Below, piece after piece: positions 8,180-14,615 of a stretch of DNA of 45,777 nt. The stretch spans positions 1 through 45,777 of the forward strand of contig CALUGX010000010.1 in assembly GCA_944320285.1 (NCBI GenBank). The letters run 5' to 3'. The DNA is from an uncultured Prevotella sp. GTDB lineage: Bacteria > Bacteroidota > Bacteroidia > Bacteroidales > Bacteroidaceae. Each line of letters begins with the position of its first letter. The stretch's first letter is position 1. The notes beneath the pieces were generated by a model. The model worked only from the letters and a program-made list of their open reading frames with translations, made no database searches and was not told the origin of the DNA. Made by a program: the position numbers and the translations under genes.

Positions 8180-8839
8180 ATGCAGATAATAGACCTTAGC
8201 AGGCAGGACAGCATCATAGGCCAGTACATGGCCGAGATGCGCGACTGCGACTACCAGCGTAACAGGCTGCTCTTCCGCAACAACATAACGCGCGTGGGCG
8301 AAATGATGGCCTACGAGATAAGCAAGACGCTCAGCTACGAACGCCGCGACGTAAAGACGCCACTGGGCACGGCCTCGGTCAGCGTGCCCGCCGACGAGGT
8401 GATACTGGCCACGATATTCCGCGCCGGACTGCCATTCCACAACGGTTTCCTGCACGTCTTCGACCATGCCGGCAACGCCTTCGTCAGCGCCTACCGCGAA
8501 TATAAGGACGAGGGCCACACCGAGGTGGGCATACACGTGGAATATCTCGCCACGCCGTCAATCGACGGCAAGACGCTCATAATTGCCGACCCGATGCTGG
8601 CCACGGGCGGCTCGATGGAGCTGGGCTACCGCGCCTTCCTCACCCGCGGCACGCCCAAGCGCATACACGTGGCCTGCGTCATCGCCGCACCGGATGGAAT
8701 AGAGCACGTGAAACACACCTTCCCCGATGACAAGACTACCGTGTGGTGCGCAGCAATCGACCCCGGCATGAACGAACATAAATACATCGTGCCCGGATTC
8801 GGCGACGCCGGAGACCTGTGTTATGGGGGAAAAATTTAA
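8180..8839 (+). CDS. upp: Uracil phosphoribosyltransferase
   Basis: A 219-residue type I phosphoribosyltransferase that makes UMP from uracil and PRPP in pyrimidine salvage. The PRPP-binding loop is LIIADPMLATGGSMELGY (about 134-151), the flexible-loop arginine region is TIFRAGLPFHNGF, and the C-terminal uracil-binding segment is YIVPGFGDAGDLCYGG. These match Upp rather than PyrR or other PRTs. The gene is monocistronic in appearance, with its own -7 box. The stop codon is followed within a few bases by the 22-bp repeat array. Confidence 0.93.
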   Translation: MQIIDLSRQDSIIGQYMAEMRDCDYQRNRLLFRNNITRVGEMMAYEISKTLSYERRDVKTPLGTASVSVPADEVILATIFRAGLPFHNGFLHVFDHAGNAFVSAYREYKDEGHTEVGIHVEYLATPSIDGKTLIIADPMLATGGSMELGYRAFLTRGTPKRIHVACVIAAPDGIEHVKHTFPDDKTTVWCAAIDPGMNEHKYIVPGFGDAGDLCYGGKI

Positions 8840-8840
8840 A

Positions 8841-8950
8841 ACGTGAAAAGACACGTTTCGCAATGTAAAAAGGCACGTTTCGCAATGTAAAAAGGCACGT
8901 TTCGCAATGTAAAAAGGCACGTTTCGCAACGTAAAAAAGCACGTTTCGAA
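8841..8950. repeat. 22-bp tandem repeat array, five units (family B)
   Basis: Five head-to-tail 22-bp units (8841-8862, 8863-8884, 8885-8906, 8907-8928, 8929-8950); the middle three are identical. The unit begins ATGTAAAAAGG and ends CACGTTTCGCA. There are no spacers, so it is not CRISPR. The array starts 1 bp after the upp stop codon. Related arrays lie at 30054-30141 and, degenerate, near 19594-19660. Confidence 0.9.
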
Positions 8951-9056
8951 ACACACTGGAAACCAGTAGGTTACAAAACGTGCAATAAGGCGCCGCACGC
9001 ACGGGCCTCAACGGTCCGGCCGGCGGAAAAACAGCAAAGCGACGCCACAGCCCGGC

Positions 9057-9227
9057 TTACTCGAACATATAGGCGTAAACCACCCACGCCAACACCAGCA
9101 CAGCCAGCACTTCGAGCACAATGGTGACCACCCTGGCCATCAGCTTGCGGTTCTTGGCCGAGTTCAAACTGCGCCGCTTGAATACATCTGAGTCCTCAAA
9201 CTCCCTGTTGCTTTTGCTTTTTCCCAT
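9057..9227 (-). CDS. Small single-span membrane protein, unknown function
   Basis: A 56-residue protein from the ATG at 9227: a charged N-terminus (MGKSKSNREFEDSDVFKRRS, then LNSAKNRK) followed by one hydrophobic helix (about residues 30-53). The frame stays open to an ATG at 9296, but that 23-residue extension lacks protein-like character. A -7 box (TATCTTTG) at 9373-9380 supports transcription. Similar short basic-plus-helix proteins are, as I remember, common next to rpoN-region genes in Bacteroidales, but no function is known. Start uncertain. Confidence 0.6.
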   Translation of the reverse strand: MGKSKSNREFEDSDVFKRRSLNSAKNRKLMARVVTIVLEVLAVLVLAWVVYAYMFE

Positions 9228-9372
9228 GATTTTAAAATTTTTCAAGCCGCCCGACCTCTTGCCGCCGGCTTCGTTTTGACAGACTAAGACATTCATTTAA
9301 TTTCTCATTCCCATTAGTTATACATAACGGCCGCAGCACTCCCTGCCGCAGCACTCTGTTAATATAACACTG

Positions 9373-9380
9373 CAAAGATA
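9373..9380 (-). promoter_or_regulatory. -7 box upstream of the small membrane protein
   Basis: The minus strand reads AGTATCTTTGCAG, an exact TATCTTTG box, about 145 nt upstream of the chosen ATG. The leader contains a 12-bp direct duplication, GCCGCAGCACTC, at about 9331-9358. Confidence 0.5.
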
Positions 9381-9429
9381 CTAAATTAATAATTCGGGTG
9401 GGGTAATTTAAGAAAATTTAATACATTTT

Positions 9430-9645
9430 AAGAAGCCCCTCCCAACCTAAAGCCCAAAGCCCAAAGCCCCTCCCAACCTAAAGCCCCTCCCAACCTCCCC
9501 AATGGGAGGAAGCCCCCTCCAAACCTCCCCGTGGGGAGGCTTTAGTTAGCTTTGCAAATCAGGCTCCTCCCCTTGGGGAGGTTGGGAGGGGCTTTAGGTT
9601 GGGAGGGGCTTTGGGCTTTGGGCTTTAGGTTGGGAGGGGCTTCTT
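9430..9645. repeat. Large GC-rich inverted repeat with 73-bp perfect arms (family C)
   Basis: The left arm at 9430-9502 and the right arm at 9573-9645 are perfect reverse complements over 73 bp, around a 70-bp centre. The arms are built from AAGCCCCTCCCAACCT and AAAGCCC units. The centre (9503-9572) holds a second palindrome, CCTCCCCGTGGGGAGG, followed by CTTTAGTTAGCTTTG, and that tail is shared with two insertions inside leuS. The element lies between the small membrane gene and rpoN. Confidence 0.9.
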
Positions 9646-9690
9646 TTTTTATTTTTCCCCTTTTATTTTCCCTCTTCCCATAAAAAATAT

Positions 9691-9698
9691 TACTTTTG
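9691..9698 (+). promoter_or_regulatory. -7 box directly before rpoN
   Basis: TACTTTTG fits TAnnTTTG and ends 7 nt before the rpoN ATG at 9706. If it is used, the transcript would start at or within a few bases of the start codon, giving a leaderless or near-leaderless mRNA. Confidence 0.55.
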
Positions 9699-9705
9699 CA
9701 GCGTC

Positions 9706-11205
9706 ATGGCACAGAAACTCATACAAACGCAGACGCTGAAACAGACGCAGACGCAAAAGCTGACGCAGCAACAGATGCTCGTGGTGCGACTGCTGGAGAT
9801 GCCGCTCACCGAACTGGAACAGAGCGTCAACGCCGAACTGGACGACAACCCCGCACTGGAAAGCGTGGAGGGCGACGCCCCGGCCGACGCACACGACGGG
9901 GACACCGCCGACGGCAGCGACGACGACTTCGACGCCGCCAAAGAACGCGAGGATAGAGCCGACGCACTCGACGACGCACTGGCCGGTATCGGCATCGACG
10001 ACGAGATGCCTGAAGCCGTAAGAGCGGCCGGCGAATACGCCTGGGACGGGGCCGACTACGAGGAGACGGTCTATGGCGACCACACCTCATTCTACGACAA
10101 GCTGAAGGAACAGATGGTGGACGTGGACCTCACGCCCCGCCAGCGCGAGGTGATGGAATACCTCATCTGCTCGCTCGACGACGACGGACTGCTGCGCAAG
10201 GACGCCGGCACGCTGAGCGACGAACTGGCCGTGCACCACAACATCGATGCCGGCGAAGACGAAATCGACGGCGTGCTGCACATCCTGCAAACATTCGACC
10301 CGCCGGGAGTGGGCGCACGCAACCTGCGCGAATGCCTGCTGCTGCAAATCCGCCAACGCCCGAAAGGACACACGCGACAGCTGATGGAAGAGGTGGTGAC
10401 GAAGTGCTTTGACGAGTTCATGAACAAACGCTGGGACAAGATAACAGCACAGCTCGGCATCGACGACGCCACGGCGGACAAGGTGCGCACCGAACTGCTG
10501 CGCCTCAACCCCAAGCCGGGGGCCGCCCTGGGCGAGACCGAGGGGCGCAATCTGCAACAGATAACGCCCGACTTCATCGTAGACACAGCCGACGACGGCA
10601 CGGTGACATTCACGCTCAACACGGGCCGCGTGCCCGAACTGTACGTATCGCCGTCATTCACCGCCATGCTCGACGACTACCGCCACGGCAAGAACAAGAT
10701 GAACCGCCGCGACAAGGAGGCACTGCTCTACGCCAAGGTGAAGGTGGACCGCGCACGCGGCTTCATCGACGCCGTGAAACAGCGGCAACACACGCTCTAC
10801 GTCACGATGAAGGCCATAATCGACATACAACGCGACTACTTCCGCGACGGCGACGAGGGCGACCTCAAGCCGATGATACTCAAAGACGTGGCCGAGCGCG
10901 CAGGACTTGACATATCCACGGTGTCGCGCGTCAGCAACATGAAATACGCCCAGACGCGGTGGGGAACGTTCCGCCTGCGCCACTTCTTCAGCGACAGCGT
11001 GAAGGCCGACGGCGGCGAGATGTCAACACGCAGCGTGAAGACTGCCCTGAAAGACATCATCGACAAGGAGGACAAGAGCCGCCCCCTGAGCGACGACGCC
11101 CTCAAAGACATGATGCAGGCCAAGGGCTACCCCGTGGCGCGCCGCACCATAGCCAAATACCGCGAACAGATGGGCATACCCGTGGCGAGACTGAGGAAGA
11201 ATTAA
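9706..11205 (+). CDS. rpoN: RNA polymerase sigma-54 factor
   Basis: A 499-residue sigma-54. Region I is a glutamine-rich helix (LIQTQTLKQTQTQKLTQQQM) followed by LLEMPLTELEQ, which contacts activators. Region II is the usual acidic linker (about residues 45-105, rich in D and A). The core-binding domain includes LTPRQREVMEYLI and the helix-turn-helix contains DISTVSRVSNMKYAQTRWG. The RpoN box ARRTIAKYRE is at 478-487, near the end, as expected. The length is typical for Bacteroidota. A run of family A repeat follows the stop codon. Sigma-54 target (-24/-12) promoters were not identified in this window. Confidence 0.95.
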   Translation: MAQKLIQTQTLKQTQTQKLTQQQMLVVRLLEMPLTELEQSVNAELDDNPALESVEGDAPADAHDGDTADGSDDDFDAAKEREDRADALDDALAGIGIDDEMPEAVRAAGEYAWDGADYEETVYGDHTSFYDKLKEQMVDVDLTPRQREVMEYLICSLDDDGLLRKDAGTLSDELAVHHNIDAGEDEIDGVLHILQTFDPPGVGARNLRECLLLQIRQRPKGHTRQLMEEVVTKCFDEFMNKRWDKITAQLGIDDATADKVRTELLRLNPKPGAALGETEGRNLQQITPDFIVDTADDGTVTFTLNTGRVPELYVSPSFTAMLDDYRHGKNKMNRRDKEALLYAKVKVDRARGFIDAVKQRQHTLYVTMKAIIDIQRDYFRDGDEGDLKPMILKDVAERAGLDISTVSRVSNMKYAQTRWGTFRLRHFFSDSVKADGGEMSTRSVKTALKDIIDKEDKSRPLSDDALKDMMQAKGYPVARRTIAKYREQMGIPVARLRKN

Positions 11206-11288
11206 GAGTTAAGAGTTAAAAAATTCCCGGCCCTCACAGTCATCCCCACTCCCCAAAACCACCCGGTTCTCCCATCACCAACCAGAAT

Positions 11289-11906
11289 ATGCGAGAGAAA
11301 CAAATAATATTGGCAGCGAAAGTGCTCAGCGTGGTGTTCACGCCGTTCTACCTTCCCGTAGTAGGGCTCGCCATACTGCTGACGTTCACCTACCTCAGCC
11401 TCCTGCCCCTCACCTACAAGCTGTTCCTGTTGCTGACGGTATGGCTCTTCACCGTACTCATGCCCACGGTGCTCATCCGCCTCTACCGCCACTACCAGGG
11501 CTGGACACGCTTGGAACTCGGCGGCAGGGAACGGCGCGTGGTGCCCTACGTCATATCCATCGTGTCTTACATGGTGTGCTATTACATCATGGAAGCCGCC
11601 CACGTGCCCTACTTCATCCGTTCCGTGGTGATAGCCGCATTGGTGGTGCAAGTGGCCTGCGCCATAGTCAACACCTTCATGAAAGTGTCCACCCACATGG
11701 CCGCCATCGGAGGCGTGGCCGGCGCGCTGACGGCCTTCGCCGCGGTGTTCGGCTTCAACCCCGTGTGGTGGCTCTGCGCCGTACTGGTGCTTGCCGGCCT
11801 CGTAGGTTCCGGCCGCATGGTGCTCCGCCAGCACACGCTGCGCCAAATAGTTCTCGGCTTCCTTGTTGGCGTGGCCGGCGCCTTCGCCTCGGTGATAATA
11901 GTATAA
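11289..11906 (+). CDS. Multispanning membrane protein, PAP2-like
   Basis: A 205-residue membrane protein with about six hydrophobic helices. The C-terminal part loosely follows the PAP2 (type 2 phosphatidic acid phosphatase) plan: VSTHMAAIGG stands where PSGH normally sits, and GSGRMVLRQHTLRQIVLGFLVG resembles the SR-x5-H-x3-D/Q segment. The first PAP2 motif (K-x6-RP) is not evident. If the fold is right, it could dephosphorylate an isoprenoid or lipid phosphate, but the weak motifs leave activity open. It sits 83 nt after rpoN and before purE on the same strand. Confidence 0.65.
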   Translation: MREKQIILAAKVLSVVFTPFYLPVVGLAILLTFTYLSLLPLTYKLFLLLTVWLFTVLMPTVLIRLYRHYQGWTRLELGGRERRVVPYVISIVSYMVCYYIMEAAHVPYFIRSVVIAALVVQVACAIVNTFMKVSTHMAAIGGVAGALTAFAAVFGFNPVWWLCAVLVLAGLVGSGRMVLRQHTLRQIVLGFLVGVAGAFASVIIV

Positions 11907-11943
11907 GTGAAAAGCCGCCCAAGGTATCGGCCATAACTTTCAC

Positions 11944-11970
11944 AACTTACATAACTTACATAACTTGCAT
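11944..11970. repeat. 9-bp tandem repeat upstream of purE
   Basis: Three 9-bp units (AACTTACAT, AACTTACAT, AACTTGCAT) end 21 nt before the purE ATG at 11992. The sequence differs from the CAGYCCT units elsewhere, but the period and placement are the same. Confidence 0.7.
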
Positions 11971-11991
11971 AAACTTCTAAAAAAATACATC

Positions 11992-12498
11992 ATGACCCCG
12001 TTAGTAAGCATAATCATGGGCAGCACAAGCGACCTGCCCGTAATGGAAAAAGCCTGCAAGTTCTTAAACGATATGCAGGTGCCGTTTGAAGTCAACGCAC
12101 TCTCGGCCCACCGTACGCCCGACGCCGTGGAGCAGTTTGCCAAGCAAGCCAAAGACCGCGGCGTAAAAGTGATAATAGCCGGCGCAGGCATGGCCGCCGC
12201 ACTGCCCGGCGTCATCGCCGCATCGACCACACTGCCCGTAATCGGAGTGCCCATCAAGGGAATGCTCGACGGCCTCGACGCCATGCTCAGCATAATACAG
12301 ATGCCGCCGGGAATACCCGTAGCCACAGTAGGCGTCAACGGCGCGATGAATGCCGCAATACTGGCCACTGAAATGCTAGCCCTGGCCGACGACGCCATAG
12401 CCGCACGCCTGGCCGACTACAAGGCAGGGCTCGGCGTCAAAATTGAAAAGGCCAACAAAGAACTGGCCGAAGTGAAATATGAATACAAGACAAATTAA
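11992..12498 (+). CDS. purE: N5-carboxyaminoimidazole ribonucleotide mutase
   Basis: A 168-residue class I PurE, which rearranges N5-CAIR to 4-carboxy-AIR in de novo purine synthesis. Signature segments: [14 protein letters not shown] at the N-terminus, [15 protein letters not shown] (containing the substrate-binding S-A-H-R), [17 protein letters not shown], and [27 protein letters not shown]. The frame is open nine codons further upstream, but [14 protein letters not shown] at 11992 is the natural start, because the extension is 9-bp repeat sequence. Followed 92 nt later by ispG; the purE-ispG order is, as I recall, common in Bacteroidales. Confidence 0.95.
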   Translation: MTPLVSIIMGSTSDLPVMEKACKFLNDMQVPFEVNALSAHRTPDAVEQFAKQAKDRGVKVIIAGAGMAAALPGVIAASTTLPVIGVPIKGMLDGLDAMLSIIQMPPGIPVATVGVNGAMNAAILATEMLALADDAIAARLADYKAGLGVKIEKANKELAEVKYEYKTN

Positions 12499-12572
12499 TT
12501 AAGAATTAAGAGTTAAGAAAATATGCCTTACTCCATTTGACAAAGCTATTTTTCTTAACTCTTAATTCTTAA
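12499..12572. repeat. Perfect 23-bp inverted repeat between purE and ispG (family A)
   Basis: The left arm (12499-12521) begins TTAAGAATTAAGAG and the right arm (12550-12572) is its exact complement, with a 28-nt loop. The left arm starts right after the purE stop codon. More family A strings continue to the ispG ATG at 12591. It could act as a processing or attenuation hairpin in the purE-ispG transcript; there is no U-run after it. Confidence 0.8.
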
Positions 12573-12590
12573 CTCTTAACTCTTAATTAA

Positions 12591-14447
12591 ATGGATCTCT
12601 TCAACTACCGCCGCCGCGCCACATCAGAGGTACGTGTGGGCGGCACGCCGATGGGAGGCGACAACCCGATACGGGTGCAGTCGATGACAACAACGCCCAC
12701 CACCGACACCGAGGCCAGCGTAGCCCAGGCGGAAAGGATAATCGACGCAGGAGGCGAATACGTCAGACTGACAACGCAGGGCGTGCGCGAGGCCGAGAAC
12801 CTCAAAGAAATAGCCGCACGGCTGCACGCCGACGGCTACGACGCGCCCATAGTGGCCGACGTGCACTTCAACCCGCACGTGGCGGAAGTGGCAGCCCTAT
12901 ACGCCGACAAGGTGCGCATCAACCCCGGCAACTATGTTGACCCGGCACGCACATTCCGACACCTTGAATACACCGATGAGGAATACGCCGACGAACTGAA
13001 GAAAATCGAAGAACGCTTCATCCCCCTGATACGCATCTGCCGCGAACACCACACCGCCCTGCGCATAGGCGTCAACCACGGCTCGCTCTCCGACCGCATA
13101 ATGTCGCGCTACGGCGACACGCCCGAAGGCATCGTAGAGAGCTGCATGGAGTTCCTGCGCATCTGCAAGCGCGAACACTTTGATGACGTGGTAATATCCA
13201 TCAAAGCCAGCAACACCGTGGTAATGGTGCGCTCGGTGCGCCTGATGGTGAGCCGCATGGATGAGGAAGGCATGAACTACCCCCTGCACCTCGGAGTGAC
13301 CGAGGCCGGCGAGGGCGAAGACGGCCGCATAAAAAGCGCCGTCGGCATAGGCGCGCTACTGGCCGACGGACTTGGCGACACCGTGCGCGTGTCGCTCAGC
13401 GAAGAGCCTGAGACCGAGATACCCGTGGCGCGCCACTTAGCTGATTACGTAACAGCGCGCGCCGGACACACCACCATCCCCGGCACGGAGGCGCCCGGCT
13501 TCGACTGGCTGCACCCGGAACGCCGCACAACTACGCCCGCCGGAGGCATAGGCGGCACGTGCGCCCCGGTGGTAATAGCCTCGATGCTCGACGGAGGCGA
13601 CCCCGCCACACTAACGGCAGAAAGCGACGGACTCGCGCCCGACTACGTTTACACCGGACAACTGCTGCCCGAAAGACGCATTGAAAACCAGCGCTACATC
13701 GTAGACTTCAACGTCTACGGCACACTGGCCGACAAGACCGGCATATACCCCATATTCCCGTACAACGCCATGCCGTTCATCCCGGCAGTCAAAGCCGACG
13801 TGAAATTCCTCGTGATACCATACGGAGCCGACGCCGACGAATACACAGCCTGCCTTAAAGCCCACCCCGAAGTGGTGGTGGTAAGCGTCAGCACCCACCG
13901 CAACCGCCTCGGCGAGCAGCGCGCACTCGTACACGAACTCATGGCCGCCGGGCTACGCAACCCCGTAGTCTTCTGCCAGGCATACCGCCACACGCAGCAG
14001 GAAAAGAGCGATTTCCAGATAGAAGCCGCCGCCGATATGGGAGCACTGATGTTTGACGGACTCACTGACGGACTCTGGCTCATGAACGACGGCACACTGC
14101 CCGACGCCGACGTCACCGCAACGGCATTCGGCATACTCCAAGCCGCACGCCTGCGCACCACCAAGACCGAATACATCAGCTGCCCCGGATGCGGCCGCAC
14201 GCTCTACGACCTGCGCTCCACCATCGCCCGCATCAAAGAAGCCACGCGCGGCATGAAAGGCCTCAAGATAGGCATCATGGGCTGCATTGTCAACGGCCCC
14301 GGCGAGATGGCCGACGCCGACTATGGCTACGTGGGCGCCGCCCGCGGCAAAGTGTCGCTCTACAAGGGCAAGCAATGCGTGGAGAAGAACATCCCCGAAG
14401 AGGAAGCCGTGGATCGGCTGCTTAAACTGATAAGGAGCCATAAATAA
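12591..14447 (+). CDS. ispG: 4-hydroxy-3-methylbut-2-en-1-yl diphosphate synthase, long form
   Basis: A 618-residue IspG (GcpE), the [4Fe-4S] enzyme that converts MEcPP to HMBPP in the MEP isoprenoid pathway. The N-terminal TIM-barrel part has PIRVQSMTTTPTTD, YVRLTTQGVREAENL and PIVADVHFNP. The C-terminal reductase part has the cluster ligands: SCPGCGRTL (C531, C534), GIMGCIVNGPGE (C565, E572). Between them is an extra domain of about 200-250 residues found in the long IspG forms of Bacteroidota, Chlamydiae and plants, absent from the shorter enzyme of E. coli. Downstream of purE on the same strand. Confidence 0.95.
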   Translation: MDLFNYRRRATSEVRVGGTPMGGDNPIRVQSMTTTPTTDTEASVAQAERIIDAGGEYVRLTTQGVREAENLKEIAARLHADGYDAPIVADVHFNPHVAEVAALYADKVRINPGNYVDPARTFRHLEYTDEEYADELKKIEERFIPLIRICREHHTALRIGVNHGSLSDRIMSRYGDTPEGIVESCMEFLRICKREHFDDVVISIKASNTVVMVRSVRLMVSRMDEEGMNYPLHLGVTEAGEGEDGRIKSAVGIGALLADGLGDTVRVSLSEEPETEIPVARHLADYVTARAGHTTIPGTEAPGFDWLHPERRTTTPAGGIGGTCAPVVIASMLDGGDPATLTAESDGLAPDYVYTGQLLPERRIENQRYIVDFNVYGTLADKTGIYPIFPYNAMPFIPAVKADVKFLVIPYGADADEYTACLKAHPEVVVVSVSTHRNRLGEQRALVHELMAAGLRNPVVFCQAYRHTQQEKSDFQIEAAADMGALMFDGLTDGLWLMNDGTLPDADVTATAFGILQAARLRTTKTEYISCPGCGRTLYDLRSTIARIKEATRGMKGLKIGIMGCIVNGPGEMADADYGYVGAARGKVSLYKGKQCVEKNIPEEEAVDRLLKLIRSHK

Positions 14448-14554
14448 AAGAGTTATCACTCCCTACGGGGGCTAAATAGTTAAGGTAGTTAAAAACATTT
14501 GCCTCGTAAATTTATGAGTATCTGACAATAGTGGAATAAATCAAAATCCATTAA
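14448..14554. repeat. Dispersed composite repeat (CTCCCTACGGGG / AGTTAA / ACATTTGCCT)
   Basis: After ispG the sequence CTCCCTACGGGGGCTAA is followed by AGTTAAGG-AGTTAAAA and ACATTTGCCTCG. The same order (CTCCCTACGGGTCGCTAA, GGAGTTAAAG, ACATTTGCCTTG) appears at about 29850-29885, and the last two parts at about 7870-7890 and 31695-31715. Not coding. Confidence 0.6.
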
Positions 14555-14596
14555 AAAAAAGCCTTGCCGGAAAGATACATCCGACAAGGCTTTTTT
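14555..14596. terminator. Bidirectional rho-independent terminator between ispG and the Ca2+-ATPase gene
   Basis: Stem GCCTTGCCGG / CCGACAAGGC (one mismatch) with a 10-nt loop, flanked by an A-run on the left and a T-run on the right, so that it has a U-tail in both directions. It sits between the convergent ispG (stop 14447) and Ca2+-ATPase (stop 14616) genes. Confidence 0.85.
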
Positions 14597-14615
14597 CTAA
14601 TTTAAATTCTAAATA

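Noticed and set aside
8841..8950. CRISPR array
   Set aside because: The 22-bp units are strictly head-to-tail without spacers, and no cas gene is present.
8558..9011. Minus-strand small proteins reading through the upp 3' end and the 22-bp array
   Set aside because: The peptides are repeat translations (FLHCETCLFTLRNV-like) and overlap upp antisense; no supporting signals.
9690..10090. Several overlapping antisense and alternative-frame proteins over the rpoN 5' part
   Set aside because: They are low-complexity (Ser- or Arg-rich) shadows of the rpoN coding sequence.
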